Shown here piece by piece: positions 1 to 10,897 of a stretch of DNA of 64,000 nt (positions within the stretch are counted from its first letter, which is position 1; each line of letters starts with the position of its first letter). Both the position numbers and the translations under genes were made by a program. The notes under the pieces were generated by a model. The model saw nothing but the letters and a program-made list of their open reading frames with translations, was not told the DNA's origin and searched no databases. Source of the stretch: Azadirachta indica (lineage: Eukaryota; Streptophyta; Magnoliopsida; Sapindales; Meliaceae); NCBI GenBank assembly GCA_022749755.1, contig CM040448.1, positions 15,544,169-15,608,168 on the forward strand, in the 5' to 3' direction.

Positions 1-345
1 TTTGTAAAATTCCTTAATGATTGAAATTCTCTTTGATCAAGTAACGGTTTATCCAAATCTTTACTCTTGACATAAGCTACAAATTTGGAGCTGGCATAAA
101 ATTAATTACAGCTTTTGAACTAGCATTATTACGATAAAATTTCATTAACATGAATGTAAATAATAAACTGAATTTGTGAAAATTTATGTTGGACCAAGTT
201 CAAAAACTATAGAAGTACAAAATGTAGTAAAGCATAGTCTGATAGTTCATGACATGGAGAATGAATTACAAATAAAGCAAATTTCTAATTCAAATATAAC
301 TATGATAGTTTTATTAGTTAACAACTATCCGTACTCCACTAAATA

Positions 346-1098
346 TTATTTTAGAAAATCGATATTGTCATCCAAAAATAACAAGTCTGGAGTCAGAATG
401 TTGTTGAAATACTCTTCGAGAAATGAAATATCCTGAGACAAACAATCTTCCAAAACATCGAATGATAAATTTGTTGTCTCTCCTTGAAACTCTTGAACTA
501 TTGTTGTTGGTTTATTAGCAAGTTTCATTAATGTTTTTCCTTTTTCCGTTTCTTTGCTAGAATGAGTCTGAAAATTGAAAACAGAAGTTGAAGTTGAAAA
601 ATTGTGAGACTCATCACCTTGTACTATTGATTTGTCTGGATTCTTTGGTCTTACTCTTTTTCACTGAAGGGGCGGTGTTGAGAAGTTTGTTAAAGTGTTA
701 GGACCCCTAAGCTTAATAGCTGCATTGTCGTAAACTCTCATGGCTTCTTCAACTGTATCATAAGTTCCGAGCCATAGTCGTACCCCTCTATGTTTAATCT
801 CAGCAGCCCATCTACCCCAAGGCCGCTGCCGTATGCCACGAAACTTTTTAATTGGTCGTCGACATACTAAAGCATTTGTTGAGATTCTCTTCTTGCTATT
901 GGCGAGGATAGTAGTGTTACTATTCTTACTGGGAGTGACTTCGATGTATGTTTTATTCACAAAGCGGCGCCATGGATTCTGGCGGTGGGAGAACTCTCCA
1001 TCTTCGTTACTGGAGGAGTCCGTCGCATCGTGATCAGTGGTTGAAATCCTTACAACTCTTTGAACTGTACCGACACCACTATTGTTCATTTTATGTTT
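346..1098 (-). pseudogene. CRF: Cytokinin response factor-like AP2/ERF gene, interrupted by one in-frame TGA
   Basis: Reading from ATG at 1089, the first 142 codons hold a CRF-type N-terminal stretch ([17 protein letters not shown], residues 11-27) and an AP2/ERF DNA-binding domain (about residues 82-138, with [13 protein letters not shown] and [11 protein letters not shown]). A TGA at 661-663 then ends the frame. The same frame continues open for about 105 more codons to a TAA at 346-348 and encodes an acidic tail (DVLEDCLSQDISFLEEYF), as expected for a CRF C-terminus. The AP2 domain is about two residues shorter than usual between AAEI and VRLWLG, and the usual Arg-Asp-Pro there reads Lys-His-Arg-Gly. 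Family knowledge: CRFs are nuclear transcription factors of cytokinin signalling. Inference: a recently inactivated copy; alternatives are a sequencing error at the TGA or a functional truncated 142-aa protein. Confidence 0.75.
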
Positions 1099-1505
1099 CT
1101 GATTTCTTCTTTTCCTTACAATTGATTGAAAAAGATTGACATTACAAAATAATTAAAATATACGTAACATAAAGATAATGTTTAAAAATTATTACCCTTT
1201 AACTTAAAATAACAATTATTTGTTTACTTTTTATAAATAAAAGCATAATTTTAATCATTGCAAAAACATAATTTAAAAAAGGTAGAAGTTATAAAAGTAA
1301 GAATATACTTATACTAACTTATAAAATAAAGAAGTCAAAAAATAGTCAAACACAAACAACTCATCAGTTCCTTCTCAAATGGGCATTTTTTTTCCCAAAC
1401 TGTAAAATATGTTAAGAAATACAAAATAAACTTTAGTGATAATAAAAAAAATAAATAAAATTTAAAAATAATCAAAGTAATATATAATATGTAAATTGAT
1501 CTTAC

Positions 1506-1648
1506 CTCTTAATAATGCATCATGATCACAATAATTAACAGCCGTATAAAGAGTAAAAAACAGTAAATTAGCAAAACAAACTCAAACTCAGGCGGCATAG
1601 TTGTTCTTAAATAATATTTGGATCCAATGCACCTTTTCTAAGAAGAAA
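1506..1648 (-). other. Probable 5'-UTR exon with a 29-codon upstream ORF
   Basis: On the minus strand a stretch with a good acceptor (TTTTTCAG ending at 1649) and donor (AG|GTAAG at 1505-1501) lies upstream of the AP2/ERF reading frame. It contains a complete small ORF from ATG at 1596-1598 to TAA at 1509-1511, ending just before the donor. The next acceptor would be near 1114 or 1098. This is inferred from splice-site sequences only. Confidence 0.35.
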
Positions 1649-1867
1649 CTGAAAAATTCAAAATAAAAATTTAGTAAACTCAAATGATATGAAATATTAC
1701 GAATATAAAAAATTAAACCAATCAAAATATCATATTATCTATCTATTAAAAATCACTACCAAAATACGTAAATATGATATCTAGAATAATAAAAATAAAA
1801 AAAAAATAATAAATAACTATATAATTAAATAAATAATATCAAATTTACGTAGTTAAACATATGATAC

Positions 1868-1985
1868 CTGTTAATTTCACTTGTAAGTAGTAGTAGTAAA
1901 GTGAGTGTAGAGAGAAAACAAGAAGAGAGTGGGAGAGAGAGGCTGTAAGGGCGACGGCGATGAGAGAAAAAGAAAATATGAGGGA
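1868..1985 (-). other. Probable first 5'-UTR exon of the AP2/ERF gene
   Basis: A pyrimidine-rich leader on the minus strand (CTCTCTCTCCCACTCTC and similar) ends at a clear donor, AACAG|GTATC, at 1868/1867. It starts about 25-30 bases after the TATA box at 2010-2020. A CT-rich untranslated leader followed by an intron is common in plant genes. The transcription start is an estimate. Confidence 0.4.
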
Positions 1986-2020
1986 GAGAGTTTAGGGTTA
2001 TGGCTTTTACTTTTATATAA
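1985..2020 (-). promoter_or_regulatory. TATA box and telo-box-like promoter of the AP2/ERF gene
   Basis: The minus strand reads TTATATAAAAG at 2020-2010, a strong plant TATA box. About 10 bases later comes AACCCTAAA (1999-1991), matching the telo-box found near transcription starts of many plant genes, then the CT-rich leader. Spacing to a start near 1980 fits. Inference from motifs. Confidence 0.5.
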
Positions 2021-2160
2021 TTATCATCAATCAAAATTCAAAATATATAATATACATAGATATATTATTAAATATATATCTAATTATTTGTTGTGCATTG
2101 GAAGAGGGAAAGGGAGAAAGACACAGACTAAAATGTCATTTTTTATTTAACGAAAAAAGA

Positions 2161-2780
2161 AATGAGTGAAGTAAAAAATAAATGACAGCACAAGTAAAAA
2201 AAAAAAAGATAGCACAAGTCAAAAAAAAAATATATTTTATTTTGGTTAATTAAAGTCAAAAAGTTAAAGATATATTTATATTTTAAATTGAAAATCTATA
2301 ATCATTAGATTTTATTTTATTTTTTACTAAAAAAGTTAATAAAACTAAGATAAGATACGTAACTACACTTTTAATCAAAAAAATATATTATTTTTTAAAC
2401 ATGATTTTTGCTTAAGAGAAAGTGACAAAATAATTAAATATTATAAATACATTATAAAATAAAATATATTAATTATAAATAGTATTAAATTAAAATATCT
2501 TTTATTTATATAATAATACATTTATTTGTAGTTTATTTTATTTATTTTGTAAAACAAAAAAGTATTAAGTTGTTATAATATTGTAGTACAATATTGTTTA
2601 TAAATTACTATTTATTTATGATTTATTTTATTTATTCTATGGTATCTAATTAATATGGAATTATTAATATATTGTAAAACAAATAAATTATATTTTATTT
2701 ATAAGAGGTAAATAAATATTTAATTATTAAGGTGTTATAAAATAAAACTTATTATTATTAATAGCCTTTGAAAGATTGGC
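2161..2780. other. AT-rich intergenic sequence
   Basis: Very AT-rich, with short A and T runs and no ORF, splice pattern or repeat that I can support. Confidence 0.6.
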
Positions 2781-3090
2781 ATAAAACTTAGGGATGAAGC
2801 AATTCTCACCATTAACTATTTTTCCCCTATGCACCTTGCATAAGCAAACATACTGTTTTCCTTGGATCAAGACCCTGAAACAGATCAACCAACCTCATGC
2901 ATTTAAAAGTAAGCAAATATCTCACAAAATATCAATTAGCTGATTTTGACCTCTAAAATTAACACACAAAACTTTACCTGAAGTGCTCAAAGAAAGGGTT
3001 TCATCAGCCTTTAACAGTGTGGGCATTAACCCAAGGTGTATGCCCCCAAACGAGCTTGCCATTATAGCAAGCATGAACCTTATTACCTCC

Positions 3091-3270
3091 AACCGCAAAT
3101 TCAACATACCATATATTTGGATTCATCTGCCAAAGCAAAAATCCACACCTCTAACTGCAAGTTCAACATACCACATATTTGGATTCATCCGCCAAAGCAC
3201 AAATCCAAACCTCCAACTGCAAGTTCAACATACCGATTCATCTGTCAAAGCATAAACCCACCCAACTCTA
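3091..3270. repeat. 62-bp tandem repeat, about three copies
   Basis: Copies begin at 3091, 3153 and 3215 with AAC(C/T)GCAA(A/G)TTCAACATACC and repeat through ATTTGGATTCATC and GCCAAAGC. The third copy lacks about nine bases (CATATTTGG region) before ATTCATC. Several overlapping reading frames cross the array on both strands, but I do not recognise the products and do not call a gene. Confidence 0.85.
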
Positions 3271-3419
3271 CTCATCTACAGGCATTCTTATTGTTAACTG
3301 TCATAGTAGCAGTTTCTACAGCTGCTATCCTACTCTTTCTCATGGCATAAGAATTTTTAATAGAGTTGTGTAAATTTATTTTAGAAAGAAAAGACTCGGA
3401 CAAAAAGCATGTCTCAAAA

Positions 3420-3590
3420 TTTTACTCTAATGTAAATTAATAATTATAGCTAATTAGTAGGACATTGTTACCTTCTTTTTTGTTTTGATTATGTTTGTTG
3501 TATATATATTGGAATGCAATGAAAAATAAACTGTTCTCTGTTTCTACCTTTTGATTAAATATCCCTACTTAGACATTAAAATCAAGAAGC
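3420..3590. repeat. Dispersed repeat block A, first copy
   Basis: This block resembles 4620-4785. Shared landmarks are AGTAGGACATT, TTTTTTGTT(T/C)TGATTATG, GAAAAATAAACT and TACCTTTTGATT in the same order and spacing. It lies outside any recognised gene. Confidence 0.7.
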
Positions 3591-3600
3591 AAGGCTGTTT

Positions 3601-3690
3601 GTTTTTTTTTTTTTTTTTTTTTTTTGGTTTTTACTTTTTTTTAAATTTTTTCTTTTTCTTTTCTTTTTTCTTTTTTTTTTGTTTCTCTCT
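3601..3690. repeat. Poly-T and T-rich low-complexity tract
   Basis: A run of more than 20 T is followed by T/C-rich sequence. Frames through it are low-complexity only. Confidence 0.85.
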
Positions 3691-3779
3691 GCATCTTTTT
3701 CCCCAACTCCCTTATTTTAGATTTCAACTTGTAAAAATTCTCCACATACACCAAAAAAAAAGAAAAACAGACAATCGTT

Positions 3780-3985
3780 GAAAAGCTGAGCTGAAAGGTT
3801 TGAAAATCTTGCAAATAAGTATCCTCAGCATTGCACCTAGGTCCACAGGTGACTTGCGTTTGGGTCCATATTTCCCTAACGGTTTCATCCTCGAACGTCT
3901 TCCTTTTCTACTCGAAAATCAATGTTCTCAAATCAAATTTTCTATGAATGGCTAATTCTCTCACGATCTGAAAAAATGCAACAAA
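3780..3985. repeat. Dispersed repeat block B, first copy
   Basis: Similar to 4380-4585. Shared order: AGGTTTGAAAA, CTT(G/A)CAAATA, TTGCAC, TAGGTCC, GTGACT, GGTCC, CGAACGT, CTAATTCTCTCA and the ATCTG near the end. The two copies flank the GC-rich island at 4110-4390. Confidence 0.7.
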
Positions 3986-4109
3986 AAAAAATTAAATATT
4001 GATGTTGGTAGAGAATTAAACAAATAAAGCAAATTAAAGAGTAAATGATAACTTTGTTTTGATACACTCATCAAAATAAATTAAAATTTCATTTTTTAAT
4101 TTATTGCAG

Positions 4110-4390
4110 TGGATGCTGGGCCGCCAAAAACAGCGCGAGGGAGTGAGTACAGTACAATTGAAGAGGTGGCGCGGCCGCGCCACGCCCTCTGCCATGAATG
4201 CTGCACAAGAGCAGGTGGAATGGCGCGGTCGCGCCTGTAGGTGGTGCGACAGCACCATGTATTCTGCACGTTGGCAGAATACGCGGCGCCGCTGCGCGAC
4301 TACGCCATGCCACCTACTCTTGTGCATACTTATGGCAGAATGCCTAGCGCGGCTGCGCTGATACATTGCGCAGCCTCGCCATGTGAAGCT
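4110..4390. repeat. GC-rich palindromic island upstream of the CACTA transposase
   Basis: A sharply GC-rich 280-bp block in AT-rich surroundings. It contains a perfect 18-bp palindrome GTGGCGCGGCCGCGCCAC (4166-4183), a second palindrome GCGGCGCCGC (4283-4292), and inverted arms GCACAAGAG..AGGTGG..ATGGCG at 4203-4225 and 4303-4325 (21 of 23 positions pair). ORFs across it on both strands look like by-products of GC richness. The maize Spm element has a GC-rich control region downstream of its promoter that is a methylation target; this block could be analogous, which is an inference. Confidence 0.7.
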
Positions 4391-4585
4391 GACCTGCAAG
4401 GTTTGAAAACCTTACAAATAGATCCACTCAACTTTGCACTTAGGTCCCCTAGTGACTGACATTTTGGTCCGTACTTCTCTTATGTTTTAGTTCCCGAACG
4501 TATTCATTTTTTAGCCAAATTCAGTCTTTTTTAGTTAAATTCGCTTTGAATAGCCAATTCTCTCATCATCTGCAAAAAAATATAA
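4380..4585. repeat. Dispersed repeat block B, second copy
   Basis: Second copy of the block at 3780-3985, directly after the GC-rich island, diverged but collinear. Confidence 0.7.
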
Positions 4586-4619
4586 CTATATAAAAGACAT
4601 TAAATATTAATTGTCACTA

Positions 4620-4785
4620 TTTTATTCTTATATAATTTAATGATTATAACCAATGAGTAGTAGGACATTATTTGTTTCTTTTTTGTTCTGATTATGTTTG
4701 TTGTTTATATATTGAAATTCAATGAAAAATAAACTATCCTCTCTTTTTACCTTTTGATTGAATATTCTTGCTAAAACATTAAAAT
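4620..4785. repeat. Dispersed repeat block A, second copy
   Basis: Second copy of the block at 3420-3590, in the same orientation, separated by about 1.2 kb. Confidence 0.7.
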
Positions 4786-5483
4786 CTGGTAGTCAAAGTT
4801 GAATATTAAATAGTAATTAAATAAAAAAAGTTACCAACATAATTATTAAAAGATAACAAAAAGTTAAAATAAAATTATTAAAGGTAATAAATATAAATAA
4901 AATTATTATAATATTAATAATATAATATAAAATTAAAACTAAAATTATTGTGTTTTGGTGGATTTTGCTATGTCATCATTGCAATAGTTTTGCTAGTTCT
5001 AATTGCTGCTTGCTACTGTATGTTGTTAGTTTTTTTCGTTGCTGAGATACGTTTTCTGCTATTGTAATTGGTTTGCTGTTCTGCTTCTCCTCTGCTGATG
5101 TTTTGTTGGTTGCTCTCTCAAGTTATTACTCTTGGATATCTTCAGCCAGTTCTCTAAAGATGCAATTGATTTTCTGACTCACAATTTTTTTAGTAGATGC
5201 TACTGCTTCTGCTGTTTGTGGCTACTGCTGTGTTTTGGTTTTTGGTTTTGCTGTTGCTAGGAACTGATGTTGGCTGGTTGTGCTGCATTTATTTACTGTT
5301 GCTGGAATTAATCTTTCTCCTCTGGTGGTCTTTAGCACTTAAGCTTCTCACCACTGGTCTCTAGCACTACGGCAGCAATTTGGTCCTCTCTGTAAGTCTC
5401 TAATATCATCTCTAATATAAACATATATTGTCATACATTAGAAATAATGTGTATTAATACTTTTTAGTGATTATATTTTCAGA

Positions 5484-7960
5484 ATGGATAAATCTTGGAT
5501 GACTATGGATAGGAGATCGCATGCATTTGTAGAAGGCGTAGATAATTTCTTCAAATTTGCGTTACATCATTCAAGGAATCCTAATGCCATACATTGTCCA
5601 TGCATAAAGTGTGGCAATTTCAAAGTGTACACTATTATGGAGATAAAAGAACATTTATTTTTTAATGGTATTGATAAAAGTTACGCACTTGAATTTGGCA
5701 TGGAGAGTCATGTGATTATGGGGCAGATTTACCAAATATGGAGCAGTCATGTTTTGAATGTTATGGGTATGATGATGGGATAGATAACACTAGAGAGATG
5801 GTGCGTGTTGCACAAGATGATTGTACTAGTAATCCAGAAGTTCTTTAGAAGTTATTAGATGATGCTGAGAAGCCATTGTATTTTGGTTGTACAAAATATA
5901 CAAAACTGTGTGCTTTGGTAAAGTTGTACAATCTAAAAGCAAAATATGGATTTTCTGACTAATGTTTTTCTGATTTATTGAAATTATTAGCTGACATGTT
6001 ACCAAGTAATAATGAGTTGCCCCTATCAATGTATGAAGCAAAGAAGACACTTAATGCACTTAACATGGAATATGAAAAGATGAATGCTTGTCCCAATGAT
6101 TGTATATTGTACAGAAAACAATTTCAAGATGCAACTATATATCCTCAATATGGAGTGTCAAGATGGAAGTTTAACAAGAATTCAACCAAGCCAAAGAACG
6201 GTGTGCCCGCCATGGTTTTATGGTATTTTCCACCGATCCCTTGATTTAGAAGAATGTTTCAAAGTGCAGAAACAGCAAAGAATTTGACATGACATGCTAA
6301 TGTGAGGGAGATTGATGGTATACTACGACATCCTTCTAGTTCCCCAACATGGAGGCTAATTGATGACTCTTGGCCAGATTTTGCTATTGATCCAAGAAAC
6401 CTTCGACTTGCACTTGCAGCTGATGGAATTAACCCACATAGTTCTCTTAGTAGTAGGTATAGTTATTGGCTTATTGTGATTATAACTTATAATCTTTCTC
6501 CATGATTATGTATGAAAAGAAAATTTATGATGCTAACTTTATTGATGTCTAGGCCCAAACAACCTGAAAACAACATTGATGTTTATTTGCAGCCACTGAT
6601 TGATGATCTAAAACAACTGTGGGAGGAAGGTATTTCGGCATATGATGCATATCGTAAAGAGCACTTCAAGTTAAGAGCAATATTACTATGGACAATAAAT
6701 AATTTTCCAATGTATGGCAATTTATCCGAGCATACAGTGAAAAGATATTATGCATGTCCAGTGTACAGTGAAGAAACCAATTGTTACAGGTTAAAACACG
6801 GTAAAAAGATGTCTTATATGGGTCATAGAAGATTTTTGTCTCCACATCATTCGTATAGGAAGCAAAAGAAGGCTTTTAATGCTGAACAGGATTTAAGAAA
6901 AGCTCTAAAACCATTAACAGGTGAAGAAATATTAAAAAAAATTGCAGGGGTACATTTTTCCCAAGGAAAATGCAAGCGTCATGTTACAAGTTCTAATAGT
7001 AGTACTGAAAGTTGTTGGAAGAAAAAGTCAATTTTTTTTCAGTTAGAATATTGGAAATCTTTTCATATTCGACATATTTTAGATGTCATGCACATTGAGA
7101 AAAATGTGTGCGATAACATAGTTGGTACAATATTTAACATTCCAGGTAAAAGCAAAGATAGATTTGCATCTCGATTAGATCTTAAAGAGATAGGGTTAAG
7201 GAATGAGTTGGCACCTATAGAGACAGCAAAAGGGATACTTTTACCTCCAGCATGTTACACAATGTCTACAGATGAGAAAAGAAGATTTTGTAAGACGTTA
7301 TTTAATGCAAAAGTTCTAGAAGGATACTCATCAAATTTTAGAAATGTTGTTTCGATGAAAGATTGTAAGCTCTATGGTCTAAAGTCTCACGACTGTCATA
7401 CATTGATGCAACAATTATTACCTATGGCAATCCGCTCTATGTTACCTAAGCATGTTAGGTTTGCAATTACTAGATTTTGCTTCTTTTTTAATATGTTATG
7501 CAAAAAAGCAGTGGATGTGAAAAAAGTTGATGAGATGCAAACTAGTATTGTGTTGACCTTATGTCTACTTGAAAAATATTTTCCTCCGTCATTTTTCGAT
7601 ATAATGGTTCATTTAACAGTGCATCTTATTAGAGAAGTTAAACTATGCGAACCAGTTTATCTGCGATGGATATACCCATTTGAATGGTTTATGAAAGTTT
7701 TGAAAAGTTATGTGAGGAATCGTAATCGTCTAAAATGATGTATTGCAAAATGTTGTATTACAAAAGAAGCTATTGAGTTTTGCACAGAATACTTATCTAA
7801 TGTGGATGTAATTGGAATCCCATCTGGTCAAGCTTATGAAAGTGATTCTATTGGTAGGCCACTATCAGGAGGTAAGGTAGAGATATTGATCGTATTCAAT
7901 GGGAGCAAGCTCATCGATATGTATTAGAAAACACAAATGAAGTTCAACCGTATATTGAGT
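5484..7960 (+). pseudogene. CACTA Tnp2-type transposase with DUF4218 region, degenerate
   Basis: Begins MDKSWMTMDRRSHAFVEGV, the transposase-associated domain, with a CPCIKCGN zinc-binding-like stretch. After a frameshift near 5750, one frame carries the Tnp2 core from about 5978 (NALNMEYEKMNACPNDCILY, then ILRHPSSSPTWRLID, DFAIDPRNLRLALAADG, ENNIDVYLQPLIDDLKQLW), continuing through a DUF4218-like part (KSHDCHTLMQQLLP, CEPVYLRWIYPFEWFMKVLK). In-frame stops lie at 6242, 6290, 6503 and 7736. The first is at an expected Arg (CGA to TGA); the next two are at expected Trp (TGG to TGA). The normal product cuts and joins the transposon ends. This copy cannot make a full protein. Confidence 0.85.
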
Positions 7961-8189
7961 AGTAAAATTTCATTCATTTGTATTTGAAAATTAATTTCTA
8001 GTCTAAAGCCATATATATAACATTACTTTTTATTTTATATGTTAGGGATCACATGGAGCTATTAAGGATAGAGCATTGAAAAAAATCTAAAGGAAAAAAG
8101 TGGTTACAAGATGAGCACAACTGCACGTTTATTTATTGGTTGCGTGACAAAGTAAGTGCTAGCTAACATTTAGTATCAATATTAAGGCA

Positions 8190-8890
8190 CCAAAATAAAT
8201 CATCTATACAAAATTATTACACCATTTTTTTATGATGCTTATATGTGTGCAGATAGCTCATGAGTTAAGTCATCCAAATAATAATATATCGGACAACTTA
8301 CGGTGGATAGCACATGGACCACGATTTGAAATTATAAAATATCAAGGTTATGATGTCAATAAATGTCGTTACCATGTAAAAGGAAGAAATGCTCAACATG
8401 TACATCAAAACAGTGGAGTAAGCATAATTGCGAATACCATGCAAATTGCAAGCTCTAAATATAAAAATCCAACTATTTCAAATATGTCCTTTTATAGAGT
8501 TATTCAAGAAATTTGGGATTTAAACTATAACAAATTTAAAATTCCAATATTTAAGTGCGATTGGGTGGATAATGGTAATGGGACCAAAGTAGATGAGTTA
8601 GGCTTTGTATTAGTTTACCTTAATAAGATTGGGCATAAATCTGACCAATTTATTTTGGCATCACAAGTAAAGCAAATATTTTATATACAAGATCCAGTTG
8701 ATACAAGATGGTCAATTGTACAAGTACCCCCTCAGAAGGATTATGACTATGACAATGATGAGTTAGGTGACACTATCATGGAGCATCAATGTTTAATTCC
8801 TTTTATTACCAAATTTAGAATTAATTGATTCATTCAGTGAGAATGATGCAACCTATGCTCGTGCAGATTATGAGGGTACTTAGATTGAAA
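8190..8890 (+). pseudogene. C-terminal DUF4216 part of the CACTA transposase
   Basis: An open frame at 8232-8828 encodes a DUF4216-type segment: ELSHPNNNISDNLRWIAHGP, then FYRVIQEIWDLNY, CDWVDNG, DELGFVLVYLNKIGHKSDQF and PVDTRWSIVQVPPQKDY. In plant CACTA transposases this follows the Tnp2 and DUF4218 parts, as here. The linking sequence 7960-8190 is broken or intronic (an acceptor-like TGTGTGCAG is at about 8252). It is the tail of the preceding pseudogene rather than a separate gene. The same domain recurs at 60040-60330. Confidence 0.8.
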
Positions 8891-9399
8891 ATATTATGAG
8901 CAAATAGGCATGTTCTTATATTTTTTTTATTCATTTTGTTTTTAAGCATTTTTTTTTATTAAGATATCATAAATTTTATTCATTTATATTTATTTTACTT
9001 TGAAGTGTTGAATAAATTATATATTTTAAATAGCATGGCTGACTTTTTTTTTTAAAAAATTATTTGCAGTATTATGGCCTTTTTTCCATGGAGCCAACCA
9101 AGATGATATAGAAAAGTTCTTCAAAAGAGGAATTAATTTTAGATTATTATGAATACACTTCACTGTTGTTGAGCTATGCTATAGTCATATATTGATCTTT
9201 TGATAGAGCTTGAATCTTGTTGGAGTGGTTGTTGTTTACTATATATTTGTTAGCTTCATGCTGTTTTGGTACTACTTTGTTTTGACTAAAATTATTAGTC
9301 AATACATTTTTTTTAAATAAATCTCTAAGCAACAAATTAAAGTGATGAAATAAAACAATGAGTAAGAAGTTTAAAAGCCTTGATGTTAAATACAAGCTC

Positions 9400-10330
9400 A
9401 TAAGGTAGAAACACCAAAATAAAAAAAAATGAAAAGATAGTCACAACAATTAAATTGATCATGAAAATTAAAAAAAAATCTAAATTAACCGAGATCTAAA
9501 TTTGAATATAAATAATAATTAAATAAAAAAAGTTAGAAACATAATTATTATAAATTATTGAAAGATAATAAAAAGTTAGAAACAAAATTATTAAAGGTAG
9601 CTAATATAAATAAAATTTTATAAGATTAATATAAATAAAGTTATTTACTGTTGCTGGAATCAATCTTTCTCCTCTGCTGCTTGTTGTTTTTGCCCTGTTA
9701 TTGATATGCTGCTCCATTCGTTTTTTGTTTCCTGTTGATGAATTCAATCTTAAGTGCCATTTTTGCTGCTAATACTGGCATTTTATTCTTCCCTTCTCCT
9801 GCTAGTTGCTGATACTGATGCTGTTGCTAGTGGTTTCCGCATTTTTTTTTCTTTTAATTTGTGGCTGTTGCATCTTTCAATACTGCTCCTGCAATTGTTT
9901 TATAACTTCCTCTAGGTTTCTTTGTGCCTTTTTTAGGCTTCCTTATTATTTAATAATATATTATTTTGATTTTTTTTAAAAAATATATATTTCTGTAGAT
10001 TTTTCAGCTTCTTTCTATGTTGCTACCTTGCTTCTACGCTTTTATTACTCTCTTTGGTGCTTACAATTGTGCTCACCAGCAAAAAGTACTACTATAAAGC
10101 TTACTGCTTGCTACTCAATCTTTCTCTTGTTTTAATTTTATTTTTTCTGCCTTTACCTTCACTAATTGGAGGATTTAGATTCTTAGAAAACTTATAATTC
10201 AGAATATTGAGAACATTGAGATATCGCCAAGAATTACTCAGAAAGAGGAAAAGAGCACATAAGCTTCTTATCACTAGTCTCTAAAACTACAGCAGCAACT
10301 TGGCCCTCTATGTAAGTTTTGAAATTGTTT
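9400..10330 (+). promoter_or_regulatory. Duplicated leader or promoter region of the second CACTA gene
   Basis: AT-rich block 9500-9640 matches 4790-4960 (shared AATTAAATAAAAAAAGTTA, ACATAATTATTA, AAAGATAA and AAAATTATTAAAGGTA). Pyrimidine-rich sequence 9647-10330 partly matches 5200-5400. Shared leader DNA upstream of both element genes suggests a common control region duplicated within the element. Confidence 0.5.
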
Positions 10331-10897
10331 CTGCAGATTTTTCAGCTTTTTATAGCAAATATTGATGTATGTTACCGGCTCTAGATGCTATTTTTTTTAA
10401 ATTTAACGTTGTTTGTAATTACTTTTGCAACCTTACTGCTAAGTTTCTTGCTGGTTATGAATGAAGAAAACAACAATTTGCTTTATTTTTATTCGTAAAT
10501 TATAAAGTAAACCTCTTGTTTTATTTTTTAAATTCTTAAAAAGTCATAATGTAGTGGTGAAAACACTAATTTAGTTTAATTTAGTTAATATTCTTATTTT
10601 TTTAAGTCATTTATTGGTAAGTTAACAGTAATTGAGATTACTCTCTTAATACAATTAATTATATAATTATATTGTGATTATTAAAATAATTGTTAGTAAT
10701 ATAAATATAAATCTGTTGGTTATAACTTGAATATATTTATATAAATTATTTTTTAAGTTTTTAGACATTACCTTAGTAATTAAAATATTCTAAATTTTAT
10801 TCATTAGTAATTAACATAACCTAAATTTTATTTATTACGTAGCATTTATTTTATCTTAAAATGCTGAATTAATTATATTTTTACTAGTATCACTCAC

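Noticed and set aside
3551..3781. Phe-rich 76-codon ORF
   Set aside because: Poly-T tract translated as Phe; low complexity.
4034..4459. Overlapping ORFs of 70-121 codons on both strands in the GC-rich island
   Set aside because: GC-rich sequence lacks stops by composition; the translations are not alike and match no family. The palindromes explain the region better.
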